A stretch of 64,000 bases of DNA from DASPKM01 sp035628135 (GCA_035628135.1 DASPKM010000013.1:186001-250000); one strand, 5' to 3'; positions 9,400-18,522 are shown, numbered from the stretch's first letter. Translations and numbers: made by a program. Notes: generated by a model from the sequence alone, not told the origin.

Positions 9400-10506
9400 T
9401 TAAGATTCCCGGTTGATTTTAAGATTCTCATCGAACACTTCGCTGTTGGGAGGTCCCTGCAATTTCGACAATTCAATCTGCGGCTGGTTCACCTCACTTA
9501 TATTATGTATGTCCATCAGCAGTCTTGGCTTGCGGCCGTCCATTACTTTTACCAGGATTTCATCGGGCTGTTTCATTTCTATATAATGGTTCTGGGAAAT
9601 CACCGAGTGCCGGTTCACCAGTGTGGGCCCATCGATGATCCAGTCGCTGGTTTTCTTTTTCTCGAAACGGCATTCATTGCAGATCCATTCTTCCACCTCG
9701 CCCCATTGGTCCTTGCGTGCGGTTACCCTGTACACTTCATCGCCGCGCAGCCAGAGGGTTACTTTACCGCAGCACTTCGGGCAATCCCTGTGCGCGTCCA
9801 CCGGTTTGGTAAACCATACCCTGTTCTTGAAGCGGAAGGTCCTGTCGGTAAGCGCGCCCACCGGGCATACATCGATCACATTGCCTATAAAATCGTTGTC
9901 CAGCGCTTTTTCAATATAAGTAGCGATCTGCGAGTGGTCGCCCCTGTCGAGCACGCCGTGCTCGCGTTTGTCGGTGAGCTGGTCGGCCACGTACACGCAG
10001 CGGTAGCACAGGATGCAGCGCGTCATGTGCAGTTGTATATATGGACCGATGTCGTGCTTGTGAAAAGTGCGCCGGTCAAATTCATAGCGGGTGGCGTCGG
10101 TGCCGTGTTCGTAGCTCAGGTCCTGCAGGTGGCATTCACCGGCCTGGTCGCAAATGGGACAATCCAGCGGGTGATTGATGAGCAGGAACTCTACAACGCC
10201 CTTGCGTGCATCGAGCACTTTATCGCTGGTAATGCTTTTTACTTCCATTCCATCCATCACATTGGTGCGGCAGCTTGCTACCAGCTTGGGCATTGGGCGC
10301 GGGTCTGCTTCGCTGCCCTTGGATACCTCCACCAGGCAGGTACGGCATTTACCACCACTGCCTTTCAGCTTGCTGTAATAGCACATGGCGGGCGGCACCA
10401 CATCGCCGCCGATGTTTCGCGCGGCCTGCAAGATGCTGGTGCCCGGCTCCACCTCCACGGTGATGTTGTCGATAGTTACCTTAAATAGCTTTTTTGGTTC
10501 AGACAT
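9400..10506 (-). CDS. nuoG: NADH-quinone oxidoreductase subunit G, short form without the molybdopterin-like domain
   Basis: NuoG carries the iron-sulfur chain between NuoF and NuoI. At 368 residues this is far shorter than the E. coli protein (about 900). In order there is a 2Fe-2S ferredoxin domain (GGKCRTCLVEV), the DCPICDQAGECHLQDLSYEHG motif, a CILCYRCV motif with DVCPVGAL, and a last cysteine pair set (CPKCCGK and ICNECRFEKK). The large molybdopterin-oxidoreductase-like domain that normally follows is missing; instead there are about 85 residues ending at RES. The downstream gene nuoH starts five bases later, so the short form looks genuine rather than a sequencing break. Short NuoG proteins are, as far as I recall, common in Bacteroidota. 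Confidence 0.93.
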   Translation of the reverse strand: MSEPKKLFKVTIDNITVEVEPGTSILQAARNIGGDVVPPAMCYYSKLKGSGGKCRTCLVEVSKGSEADPRPMPKLVASCRTNVMDGMEVKSITSDKVLDARKGVVEFLLINHPLDCPICDQAGECHLQDLSYEHGTDATRYEFDRRTFHKHDIGPYIQLHMTRCILCYRCVYVADQLTDKREHGVLDRGDHSQIATYIEKALDNDFIGNVIDVCPVGALTDRTFRFKNRVWFTKPVDAHRDCPKCCGKVTLWLRGDEVYRVTARKDQWGEVEEWICNECRFEKKKTSDWIIDGPTLVNRHSVISQNHYIEMKQPDEILVKVMDGRKPRLLMDIHNISEVNQPQIELSKLQGPPNSEVFDENLKINRES

Positions 10507-10540
10507 TGTTTATAGTCAAAATCAAATTTTAAAAACTGGT

Positions 10541-11893
10541 TTAAACTGCGGCAACCTGCAAAGGATCGGCATACCTTGCCAGTCCATAATTGCGGCGCTG
10601 CGCTTCATCGGGATTCAACACATGCCATTCGAATTCATCCCTGAAATGTCTTATGGCTGCTGCAACAGGCCAGGCCGCCGCATCACCCAAAGGACATATC
10701 GTATTGCCTTCTATCCTTCTTTGAATATCCCACAATAAATCTATATCGCTCATCTTTCCTTTGCCGTACTCGATATTGTGCAGGATCTTTTCCATCCATC
10801 CTGTTCCCTCGCGGCAGGGTGAGCATTGCCCGCAACTTTCGTGGCGGTAAAATCTTGCCAGCGTCAAGGTATGGCGTACCACGCACTGGTCTTCGTCCAA
10901 TACAATAAATCCACCGGAGCCCATCATGGTGCCGGTTGCAAAACCACCGTCGGCAAGGCTTTCATACGTCATCATCCTGGTTTCGCCCTTGGCCGTTTTT
11001 AAGGTAAGATTGGCGGGAACGATTGGAACCGACGACCCGCCCGGTATGCAAGCCTTCAATCTTTTTCCATTGGCGATGCCGCCGCAATACTCATCGCTGT
11101 AAATAAATTCTTCAACTGAAATATTCATTTCAAGTTCATACACGCCCGGCTTGTTGATATTGCCGCAGGCAGATATCAGCTTGGTGCCGGTTGATTTGCC
11201 GATGCCGATTTTGGCGTATTCTTCTCCACCCATATTGATGATGGGAACAACGGCTGCTAAAGTTTCCACATTGTTCACTACGGTGGGACAATCCCACAAA
11301 CCCTTTACCGCTGGGAAAGGCGGCTTGATGCGCGGATTACCGCGCTTGCCTTCCAACGATTCCAATAAAGCGGTTTCTTCTCCGCAGATGTAAGCTCCCG
11401 CTCCTTTCTGCACGTAAATTTCACAATCGAAGCCGCTGCCTAAAATATTTCTTCCGAGCCATCCATTGTGCTTTGCTTCGGCAATGGCCTGCTCGAGTAT
11501 GTCTACTATCCATGCGTATTCGCCACGGATATAAATGTATGTTCTGTTGGAGCCGAGCGCAAACGATGAAACGATCAATCCTTCTATTAATAAATGCGGG
11601 ATGAACTCCATTAAGTATCGGTCCTTGAAAGTGCCGGGCTCTGATTCGTCCGCATTGCATACGAGATAACGGGGCACGCCTTCGGGCTTAGCCAAAAAGC
11701 CCCATTTCATTCCCGTAGGAAAGCCCGCGCCGCCGCGGCCGCGCAGCCCGCTCTTCTTCACTTCATCCACAATAGCGTCGGGACTCATTTTGAAAGCCTT
11801 CTCCACCGAAGCATAGCCGCCGTTCTTGCGGTACGCATCGTAATAGCGTATGCCTTCTATTCCAACCTTGTCTATTAATAATTTTCTTCCCAT
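10541..11893 (-). CDS. nuoF: NADH-quinone oxidoreductase subunit F (NADH and FMN binding)
   Basis: NuoF oxidises NADH, passes the electrons to FMN and then to the 4Fe-4S cluster N3. The 450-residue product has the NADH-binding glycine-rich motif GRGGAGFPTGMKWGF, the FMN-binding region GAGAYICGEETALLESLEG, and the N3 ligands in ESCGQCSPCREGTGW with the distal cysteine in NTICPLGDAAAWP. All are intact. It starts ten bases after the inserted NTF2-like gene instead of directly after nuoE. Confidence 0.97.
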   Translation of the reverse strand: MGRKLLIDKVGIEGIRYYDAYRKNGGYASVEKAFKMSPDAIVDEVKKSGLRGRGGAGFPTGMKWGFLAKPEGVPRYLVCNADESEPGTFKDRYLMEFIPHLLIEGLIVSSFALGSNRTYIYIRGEYAWIVDILEQAIAEAKHNGWLGRNILGSGFDCEIYVQKGAGAYICGEETALLESLEGKRGNPRIKPPFPAVKGLWDCPTVVNNVETLAAVVPIINMGGEEYAKIGIGKSTGTKLISACGNINKPGVYELEMNISVEEFIYSDEYCGGIANGKRLKACIPGGSSVPIVPANLTLKTAKGETRMMTYESLADGGFATGTMMGSGGFIVLDEDQCVVRHTLTLARFYRHESCGQCSPCREGTGWMEKILHNIEYGKGKMSDIDLLWDIQRRIEGNTICPLGDAAAWPVAAAIRHFRDEFEWHVLNPDEAQRRNYGLARYADPLQVAAV

Positions 11894-11903
11894 TGATCTT
11901 GCT

Positions 11904-12353
11904 TTATCCTTTTGCAGGTATTCTTACAGCCTGCCTTGCCCATATTTTCCACTTGCCATTTTCTTTTTTCCAAACCTGTAAGATTCCCAAGTCGAGCGGC
12001 GCTTCCTTTCCTGCCTCGTCCACGCTGGTAGCGCGGAAGTTGTGCCGCACAATGGCAACGCCGGCCCTTCCATCTATGCCAATGCTCACCCTTTCGAATG
12101 AGCGGTTTTTATAAGTCGATTTGTTGGTAACGGCCTTGTTCACCATTGTTGGTTTGTCTTCGATAACCCCGCTTGAGTGGCCATACGTGACCCGCTCGCT
12201 TACCAAATCCATCAACGCCACGCTGTCCTTGTCCTCGAATATCGCCTTGGTCAATGCTTCCACGCGGTCCCATACTACCTTTTCAACCGCGGGTTGCGCC
12301 GATGCACTCACAACCGCTAATGATAAGCATAGTATAAACAATATCTTTTTCAT
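11904..12353 (-). CDS. Exported NTF2-like (SnoaL/DUF4440-type) protein inserted in the nuo operon
   Basis: The 149-residue product starts with a clear signal peptide (MKKILFILCLSLAVVSASAQ), so the mature protein is probably periplasmic. The rest fits the NTF2 cone fold as seen in DUF4440 or SnoaL-like proteins: a helical start (ALTKAIFEDKDSVALMDLVS), a tyrosine-histidine segment (VTYGHSSGVIEDK), and closing strands ending in LQVWKKENGKWKIWARQAVR. Members of this fold range from small enzymes to binding proteins, so no reaction can be named. It lies between nuoE and nuoF on the same strand with gaps of nine and ten bases and must be co-transcribed. It is not a known complex I subunit. Confidence 0.8.
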   Translation of the reverse strand: MKKILFILCLSLAVVSASAQPAVEKVVWDRVEALTKAIFEDKDSVALMDLVSERVTYGHSSGVIEDKPTMVNKAVTNKSTYKNRSFERVSIGIDGRAGVAIVRHNFRATSVDEAGKEAPLDLGILQVWKKENGKWKIWARQAVRIPAKG

Positions 12354-12362
12354 ACTACTGTT

Positions 12363-12863
12363 TCAATTGTTCATGGCAGCGGCGCTCCTGCACTCGTTGA
12401 TGATCTGGTCTATTTTATCTTTTGTAAGGTGCTCACGGTAATTCTTTCCTAACTGCATCATTGGCGCATAGCCGCATGCACCGAGGCACTCTACGGTCTT
12501 TAATGTAAACAATCCGTCGCAGGTGGTTTCACCCACTGCTATGTTCAATTTTTGTTTGATGTATTCGATGATGTTGTCGCTGCCATTGAGCATGCAGGGA
12601 CCGGTCTGGCAAACCTCGAATACGTATTTGCCCACCGGCTTCAGGTTGTACATGCTGTAGAAGGTAGCCACCTCGTATACTTCAATAGGTTCCAGTTGCA
12701 GCAGCGAAGCAACATAGTCCATGGTCTCGGCGCTCAGCCAGCCGCCGAACTCCTGCTGCGCAAGGTGCAACACCGGTATCAGCGCGCTTTTATGCTTGCC
12801 TTCGGGATACCGCTGCATTATTTCGCGTACCTCTGCCAGTTTATGCTCTGAAAATTGAACCAT
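12363..12863 (-). CDS. nuoE: NADH-quinone oxidoreductase subunit E (2Fe-2S)
   Basis: NuoE binds the off-pathway 2Fe-2S cluster N1a next to NuoF. The 166-residue thioredoxin-like protein has the four ligands in the expected spacing, CQTGPC (C-x4-C) and CLGAC (C-x3-C). The N-terminal helical part (REIMQRYPEGKHKSALIPVL) is typical. It lies 39 bases after nuoD and is followed by the inserted NTF2-like gene. Confidence 0.96.
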   Translation of the reverse strand: MVQFSEHKLAEVREIMQRYPEGKHKSALIPVLHLAQQEFGGWLSAETMDYVASLLQLEPIEVYEVATFYSMYNLKPVGKYVFEVCQTGPCMLNGSDNIIEYIKQKLNIAVGETTCDGLFTLKTVECLGACGYAPMMQLGKNYREHLTKDKIDQIINECRSAAAMNN

Positions 12864-12902
12864 CGATGTATTAAAAATTTTTAATTGAAATCCAGTTTGT
12901 GC

Positions 12903-14129
12903 TTATCCATCCATTTCCCCCGCGATCAAATTCAAACTGCTCATCGTTACAATCGCATCGCTTAACATGCTTCCCTTGGTAAGTTCTTCATAAGCCTGGT
13001 AGTACACAAAGCAGGGACGGCGGAAATGCAGCCTGTACGGCGTTCTGCCACCATCGCTGATCAGGTAAAACCCAAGCTCACCGTTACCACCTTCCACGCT
13101 CAGGTACACTTCTCCCGGTGGAATATCGGTTTCACCCATGATAATTTTAAAATGCCAGATCAGGGCCTCCATCTTAGTGTACACATCTTTTTTCTCAGGC
13201 AAATAATATTCAGGAACATCCGCATGAAATACTTCGGCATCTTTTCCTTTAAACTCCTGCACTTTCCGGTAAGCCTGCTGAATGATATTCAACGATTGCC
13301 ACATTTCCTGGTTGCGCACCAAAAAGCGGTCGTAGCAATCGCCGGTAGAACCTATGGGAATGGTAAACTCGATATCCTCGTAACTGCTGTACGGCGTATG
13401 CACGCGCACATCGTAGTCTACTCCCGCCGCACGCAGGTTGGGACCAGTAAATCCGTAGTTCAATGCGCGTTCGCCGCTGATGGGGCCAACACCAATGGTA
13501 CGCTCCATGAAGATGCGGTTGCGCGTGAACATGTTCTCGAACTCTCTCAACACGCGGGGATATTCATCCAGGAATTTTTCCAGTTTCCTGAAAGAAGTAT
13601 CATTGAAATTTCTTTCGAACCCGCCAATGCGGCCGATGTTGGTGGTAAGGCGTGATCCGCAAACTTCTTCCCATATCTCATAGATCAGCTCGCGGTACTG
13701 CATCACATATAAAAACCCAGTGTATGCGCCGGTATCAACGCCAACGATCGAATTACAGATGAGATGGTCGGCAATGCGCGCCAGCTCCATGATAATGATG
13801 CGCAGGTAGTCTACGCGCTTGGGCGTTTGAATGCCCAGCAGTTTTTCGCAGGTCAGGTGCCATCCCATATTATTGATGGGGGCCGAACAATAGTTCAACC
13901 TGTCCGTAAGCGGGGTAATCTGGTACAGCGGGCGGCGTTCCGCGATCTTTTCAAATGCACGGTGGATATATCCAACCGTTTGCTCCGCCGACACGATGCG
14001 TTCTCCATCTAATTCCAGTATGTTCTGGAATACGCCGTGCGTTGCCGGGTGCGTGGGGCCCAGGTTCAGCGTAGTGGTTTGCCGCTCAATGGAACCTTCG
14101 GGGAGCTTTATATGTTCGTCGACACTCAT
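12903..14129 (-). CDS. nuoD: NADH-quinone oxidoreductase subunit D
   Basis: NuoD is the 49-kDa subunit that shapes the quinone site with NuoB. The 408-residue product has the conserved LNLGPTHPATHGVFQNILEL near the start, the segment RLNYCSAPINNMGWHL, and the C-terminal GELGFYLISDGGRTPYRLHF. I chose the ATG at 14129 (MSVDEHIKLPEG) over one at 14177, because the longer form would overlap the end of nuoC and its extra residues are unlike the family. With this start only one base separates it from the nuoC stop codon. Confidence 0.96.
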   Translation of the reverse strand: MSVDEHIKLPEGSIERQTTTLNLGPTHPATHGVFQNILELDGERIVSAEQTVGYIHRAFEKIAERRPLYQITPLTDRLNYCSAPINNMGWHLTCEKLLGIQTPKRVDYLRIIIMELARIADHLICNSIVGVDTGAYTGFLYVMQYRELIYEIWEEVCGSRLTTNIGRIGGFERNFNDTSFRKLEKFLDEYPRVLREFENMFTRNRIFMERTIGVGPISGERALNYGFTGPNLRAAGVDYDVRVHTPYSSYEDIEFTIPIGSTGDCYDRFLVRNQEMWQSLNIIQQAYRKVQEFKGKDAEVFHADVPEYYLPEKKDVYTKMEALIWHFKIIMGETDIPPGEVYLSVEGGNGELGFYLISDGGRTPYRLHFRRPCFVYYQAYEELTKGSMLSDAIVTMSSLNLIAGEMDG

Positions 14130-14130
14130 G

Positions 14131-14649
14131 TTATTTAATCGTTCCTCCTCTGCCAAACATTTCATCGTCTTTGTCAATACGTGTTTGCTCTTCTAACGGA
14201 TATTCTTTCCGCATAGGGAAGTAATCCATTTCATCCACATTCAAAATGCGTTTCAGGTTGGGATGGCCAACAAAGTTGACGCCGTAAAAATCATAGGTTT
14301 CGCGTTCCATCCAGTTAGCGGCTTCAAATAATTTGGTGGCGGTATAAACGTCTGGTTGATTGATATCGGTAAATACCTTGAACCGTATGCGCACATTGTC
14401 TACCAGGTTGTGCAGGTGATATACCACCGCCAGTTCCCTTCCTTTAAAATGCGGGTAATGCACAGCCTGCAAATCGGTCAGGAACCGGAAACGCAGCTCA
14501 GGATCGTCGTACAGGAACTGCATTACTTTAAGGTTGTAATCCTTCGGCGCTTCGAAGGTAAGCATGCCATAAGGCTCTTCGAAGTTGTACACCTGGTCCT
14601 GGAACTTTTCTACCAGCTTTTGTTTTATACTATCGTTGGTCAACGCCAT
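14131..14649 (-). CDS. nuoC: NADH-quinone oxidoreductase subunit C
   Basis: NuoC is the 30-kDa peripheral-arm subunit that packs against NuoD. The 172-residue sequence carries the family signature region ERETYDFYGVNFVGHPNLKR followed by YPLEEQTRIDKDD. It is a separate gene here, not fused to nuoD as in E. coli. It lies eight bases after nuoB and one base before nuoD. Confidence 0.95.
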   Translation of the reverse strand: MALTNDSIKQKLVEKFQDQVYNFEEPYGMLTFEAPKDYNLKVMQFLYDDPELRFRFLTDLQAVHYPHFKGRELAVVYHLHNLVDNVRIRFKVFTDINQPDVYTATKLFEAANWMERETYDFYGVNFVGHPNLKRILNVDEMDYFPMRKEYPLEEQTRIDKDDEMFGRGGTIK

Positions 14650-14657
14650 TTCAATGT

Positions 14658-15248
14658 TTATTGTATTCCGTAACTCTCCATCAGGGCTTTATACTGGGGG
14701 CTGTGCCTCCTGCGCAAGCCTTCGTTGTGTATAAGTTCCTGCACCTTCAGAATACCATCGATGATGGCTTCGGGGCGCGGAGGGCAACCGGGCACATACA
14801 CGTCTACCGGCACCACCTGGTCAATTCCCTGCAGCACGCTGTAACTATCGAAAATACCGCCGCTGCAGGCGCAGGCGCCAACGGCCATTACCCAACGGGG
14901 CTCGGCCATTTGCAGGTAAACCTGCCTTACTACCGGGCCCATCTTTTTGGCGATGGTGCCCATTACCATCAACAGGTCGCACTGGCGGGGCGAAAAGCCC
15001 ACACGCTCCGAACCGAACCTGGCAAGGTCGTAATGCGAGCCCATGGTTGCCATGAACTCGATACCGCAACAAGAGGTAGCAAAGGGAAGCGGCCAGATAG
15101 AGTTTTTACGGGCAAGGCCCACCACTTTTTCAAAGGATGTGGCAAAAAACCCCTCTCCCCCATGTCCTGCCGGAGCTTCCGCCACCATGATATGCGACTG
15201 CATATCGGCTTCCTTCGGCGTTATATTAAATCGTACGGGACGAGCCAT
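14658..15248 (-). CDS. nuoB: NADH-quinone oxidoreductase subunit B (cluster N2)
   Basis: NuoB holds cluster N2, which reduces the quinone. The 196-residue product has the double-cysteine motif ATSCCGIEFMA and the further ligands in GACACSGG and VPGCPPRPEAI, all intact. Relative to shorter homologues it has about 30 extra N-terminal residues, including a glycine-rich segment near residue 28. The gap to nuoA upstream is 95 bases, the widest in the operon. Confidence 0.97.
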   Translation of the reverse strand: MARPVRFNITPKEADMQSHIMVAEAPAGHGGEGFFATSFEKVVGLARKNSIWPLPFATSCCGIEFMATMGSHYDLARFGSERVGFSPRQCDLLMVMGTIAKKMGPVVRQVYLQMAEPRWVMAVGACACSGGIFDSYSVLQGIDQVVPVDVYVPGCPPRPEAIIDGILKVQELIHNEGLRRRHSPQYKALMESYGIQ

Positions 15249-15343
15249 AATTATTTTTGTTTAATCGTTTAAAAATTGACCGAAGTATAGTACACGCATC
15301 ATACCACAATTTGTTCCGGCCCGTTATTTTAAACTTTTACTTA

Positions 15344-15736
15344 CTAATCTTCCCACTGCAGGGCTCCTTTTTTGATGATATAAATGAACCCGCTAAGAAA
15401 AAATCCCACGAACATGAGCACCGCAAAAAATCCATCCCAACCCAATTCCCTGAAATTGACCGCATAAGGATAAAAGAAGATGACTTCCACGTCGAACAAC
15501 ACGAACAGGATGGCCACCAGGAAATATTTAATGGCCATGGGCTGCCGGGCGTCACCATGACTCTCGATACCGCTGGCAAAGGTTTCCAATTTGTCAGTCG
15601 TTTTGCGCTTCGGTCCCAGGAAATGGGTTGCTCCCAGCGTTACCACCACGAAAATGGCGGCAAATAACAGTTGTAAGGCTACAGGAAAATAATTAGCGGC
15701 GGTATCTGCTGTCGCCTGGAGCAAAAAAAAATTCAT
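15344..15736 (-). CDS. nuoA: NADH-quinone oxidoreductase subunit A, first gene of the operon
   Basis: NuoA is a three-helix membrane subunit near the quinone channel. The 130-residue product has the conserved loop with LETFASGIESHGDARQ and the acidic helix FLVAILFVLFDVEVIFFYPY. I chose the ATG at 15736 (MNFFLLQ) over a start at 15784, since a near-consensus promoter lies between 15755 and 15785 and the longer form would run through it. All 14 nuo genes follow in the order A to N. Confidence 0.93.
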   Translation of the reverse strand: MNFFLLQATADTAANYFPVALQLLFAAIFVVVTLGATHFLGPKRKTTDKLETFASGIESHGDARQPMAIKYFLVAILFVLFDVEVIFFYPYAVNFRELGWDGFFAVLMFVGFFLSGFIYIIKKGALQWED

Positions 15737-15754
15737 ATTCAGTGGAATAGGCCG

Positions 15755-15785
15755 CAAAAATAAGCCAGGTACTATTAATAACAAT
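15755..15785 (-). promoter_or_regulatory. Probable promoter of the nuo operon
   Basis: On the minus strand ATTG (15782-15785), a 19-base spacer and TATTTTTG (15755-15762) match the Bacteroidota primary-sigma consensus TTTG-N19-TAnnTTTG with one mismatch. The nuoA ATG lies 18 bases downstream of the final G, so the untranslated leader would be only about a dozen bases. Confidence 0.6.
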
Positions 15786-15796
15786 CGAAAATAAAT

Positions 15797-15820
15797 TCCC
15801 CTGCCGTGCCTGGCAGGGGA
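15797..15820 (-). terminator. Hairpin after the TPR gene
   Basis: CCCCTGCC (15798-15805) pairs with GGCAGGGG (15812-15819), extended by one T-A pair, around a six-base loop. On the minus strand it is followed by a moderately T-rich stretch. It lies 35 bases after the TPR stop codon and just upstream of the nuo promoter, so it probably separates the two transcription units. Confidence 0.55.
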
Positions 15821-15854
15821 TGATTCATGATATTATGACATGAAGAAATTATGT

Positions 15855-17543
15855 TCATCGTCTTGTGCCGCCACCGCCGCTACTCGAACGTGTGTTGGGC
15901 TTGGCCGCCGGCTTGCTTTCCTGCCTTGCAGGCCTGTTGATGGCCCTTTCAAGGATGTTCTTGATGCCGGGAGCATATTGGTTACCCGGATCGGCCTGCA
16001 ATATTTTTTCAATATATGTCAGAGCCAGCCTCGGATCTTTCTTAATGTCGTTGGCGTGCGTTGTTAGCAGGAACCATGCGTTAATGGCCTGCGATTTATA
16101 CTTCACTGAATCTATCTCCATTGCTTTTTGAGCAAGCAATTCATATGCAGCCACTGCATTACCGGTTGCCATGGTAGTATCTTTTGCCAGCCACGACTTT
16201 GCGCACCACAGGTATCCGAAGATCTCGTTAGGATACTTGGTTTGGTACTGGTCGCAGAAGATGGCAACAGACGAGTCGTAATTACCAGCCTGGTAATGCG
16301 CCATACCGTAGTTGTACAGGTCGGTTTGGGTTGGCTTTGGATCTATGCGGTAAGCCACGCCCAGCCAGATGGCCTGTTGGTTACGGTCGCCCAGTTTTTT
16401 GGCGAGCGCCGCGGCCTGGTTGATGTACTTCACTTTATTTTCTACCAGCGTATCCATTGCAATGGCAGTTTCGAAGTTCTTAAAAGCTTCTTTTTCACTG
16501 CCGGCGATTTTGGCGTTGATATTGGCCAGCTCTATAAAGTCGGCCGGTAATACCATGGTTGAGTCAGCCTTTGACAGGAACACGTTCATGGCCTGCTTTG
16601 CGGCTGCGGGATCGCCGAGCGTGTCCGATGTATATGCAAGCATACGGAACATACGCGGGTTCACTTTATCGCCCATTTGGTTGATGAGTTCCTGTGCGCG
16701 GATCTTTGCTCCTGCAAAATCACCTTTAGCATAACGGAAGTCTGTTCTCAGGTACTCGATCTCCGGTCCCTGGTCGAAGTTTGCAACGTATTGGTTCAGG
16801 TATTCTTCCGCTTTGTTCACGTCGCGGAAATACCAGTAATAGAACAATTCATAGAGCGCTGGCGTATAAGCCGGATCAATCTGAATGGCCTGCTCGAATG
16901 CCGGCAAAAAGAATTCTTTATTGTTCTGGGTAAGATATACTTTACCGATGCGGTATTTTGCCGCTGCCAGTTTGGGGTCTAGCGCCAATGCTTTGTTATA
17001 AGCAGTTACGGCGCCGCCACCGTCGATGTTCTTACGATAAGCATCACCCATGATGAGATAAGTATAAGGATCGTTGAATCCTTTTAACTGGGTGGCCTGG
17101 GTAAGTTTTTCAATGGCATAGTTGGCATCGCCCAACCTGGTAAGGGCATTGGCGCGGCCGATGGCATTGAACACCTGTATATCTTTCGATTTGGTAAGAC
17201 TAAGCGCGGTTTCGAAACGCTGGCGGGCATCGTTGGTCTTTCCCTCCATCAATTCAATATGGCCCATGCCCACGAGCAGAAGCGGAGGATTACTGTTGGT
17301 GGTCATGGCACGTTGGTACAATGCCTTGGCAGCAGCGCTGTCCTTCTGCTCTATCAGCGTTTGCCCCAGCCAGTATATCGCTTCTATGTTGTTCGGATTT
17401 GAAGCAAGGATTTTCTCAAAAGTCTCTTTAGCACTTTTATAACGTTCGTAATAAAAAAACTTTCGCCCTTGCCCGATATCCTGAGCAAAAGCAAAGCTGA
17501 TGCTCATGATGAATGCTACTAAGCTTAAGCTAATCTTCTTCAT
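15855..17543 (-). CDS. Exported tetratricopeptide-repeat protein
   Basis: The 562-residue protein begins with a signal peptide ending in FAFAQ and then consists of TPR-like helical pairs, with repeats such as NPNNIEAIYWLGQTLIEQKD and DPKLAAAKYRIGKVYLTQNN. The last 25 residues are rich in glycine, serine and arginine (SSSGGGGTRR) and look disordered. TPR proteins are binding scaffolds; the partner is not visible from sequence. It is the last gene of the tonB, small membrane protein, pstS-like cluster (43-base gap), an association I recall in other Bacteroidota. This suggests a periplasmic role alongside TonB-dependent uptake. Confidence 0.85.
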   Translation of the reverse strand: MKKISLSLVAFIMSISFAFAQDIGQGRKFFYYERYKSAKETFEKILASNPNNIEAIYWLGQTLIEQKDSAAAKALYQRAMTTNSNPPLLLVGMGHIELMEGKTNDARQRFETALSLTKSKDIQVFNAIGRANALTRLGDANYAIEKLTQATQLKGFNDPYTYLIMGDAYRKNIDGGGAVTAYNKALALDPKLAAAKYRIGKVYLTQNNKEFFLPAFEQAIQIDPAYTPALYELFYYWYFRDVNKAEEYLNQYVANFDQGPEIEYLRTDFRYAKGDFAGAKIRAQELINQMGDKVNPRMFRMLAYTSDTLGDPAAAKQAMNVFLSKADSTMVLPADFIELANINAKIAGSEKEAFKNFETAIAMDTLVENKVKYINQAAALAKKLGDRNQQAIWLGVAYRIDPKPTQTDLYNYGMAHYQAGNYDSSVAIFCDQYQTKYPNEIFGYLWCAKSWLAKDTTMATGNAVAAYELLAQKAMEIDSVKYKSQAINAWFLLTTHANDIKKDPRLALTYIEKILQADPGNQYAPGIKNILERAINRPARQESKPAAKPNTRSSSGGGGTRR

Positions 17544-17586
17544 TTTAAAAGTCCTGTTTTAAGTTGGAAAATTACAAATTTCATTA

Positions 17587-18522
17587 TCACATTTCCACAT
17601 CCCTCACATTAAAACTCATCTTGTACGGTACCAGGTATGCTCTGCGAAAGATCAGTTGGCCTCGTTCACCTTCCAGAAAATTCACAAAACCGCTGCCTAC
17701 TCCGCCAAAATTTTCCTTCAATATATAATGCAAACCGCGTACCATTGGATATCTTTTTAATGCTATGTTAGCCTGGTAAGGCTTCACATAAGTCTCACTA
17801 TTACAGATGCCACATTGAATGGAAGCGATGTTAACTTTTTGCAAAAAGCTCAGTTGATTAACGTCTTCTTTATTCCCTATCCAACTCACTCCTATAAAGC
17901 CTATAGCGTCCACATTGTCTGCTACATAATCGATTACAGCCTGGCTCGACCTTGCGGCTGTCACATTTTTACCGAGCGGCCTGCCCTTTAAAATCGAATC
18001 GATAGCGAACCGCACTGTACTGGTGGCCGATGTTCCATCGAAAACGGGCCTTAGCTTCAATTGACTGGTGCCGGACAAGATCGCCTGTATGTCGCTCATC
18101 GAAAAAACCGAATCGGGCGATTTATTGTTTACGATCACCGTTACCGCGTCATACGCCAATCTTCCCATTATGGGCACGTACCGTATTGAATCTTTATAAA
18201 AATCTTCCTCCTCACGGGTAAGGATGCGGGTTATGATGATCATGCGCGTGCTGTCGCGCGTTAGGTCCCTTAGGCATTCGGCTTCGGGTTTGTAATGGGC
18301 AACGATCTTGGCGTTAGGATAGGCTGCTTCGAACACTTTGATCTGGGAATCAATGATCGGCTTGAAAGATTCATCTACACTGATATTGATCGTTCCGTTG
18401 CTGGTAGTTTCCCTGGCCTCCGTTTTATTGGAGCCGCCTTTGCAAGCCCATAAGCCCACTAACATTACCAACAGTGCAAGCCTGCGGGAAAGACTGCCGA
18501 TTGAATAAAAAAGATGCTTCAT
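17587..18522 (-). CDS. PstS-like phosphate-binding lipoprotein
   Basis: This 311-residue protein starts with a lipoprotein signal (lipobox at LWAC, about residues 24-27) and continues as a periplasmic binding protein of the PBP-like/PstS type: INISVDESFKPIIDSQIKVF near the start and YPMVRGLHYILKEN near the end. It would bind phosphate or a similar anion, but no pstCAB genes are near. Its ATG overlaps the stop codon of the upstream gene by one base (TAATG), so translation is probably coupled. In this setting it may act with TonB at the cell envelope rather than with an ABC importer. Confidence 0.82.
   Translation of the reverse strand: MKHLFYSIGSLSRRLALLVMLVGLWACKGGSNKTEARETTSNGTINISVDESFKPIIDSQIKVFEAAYPNAKIVAHYKPEAECLRDLTRDSTRMIIITRILTREEEDFYKDSIRYVPIMGRLAYDAVTVIVNNKSPDSVFSMSDIQAILSGTSQLKLRPVFDGTSATSTVRFAIDSILKGRPLGKNVTAARSSQAVIDYVADNVDAIGFIGVSWIGNKEDVNQLSFLQKVNIASIQCGICNSETYVKPYQANIALKRYPMVRGLHYILKENFGGVGSGFVNFLEGERGQLIFRRAYLVPYKMSFNVRDVEM

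Noticed and set aside
9505..10488. A 327-codon open frame on the plus strand opposite nuoG
   Set aside because: It is a mirror frame of a strongly conserved gene, has no family features, and similar mirror frames exist opposite other GC-balanced genes here.
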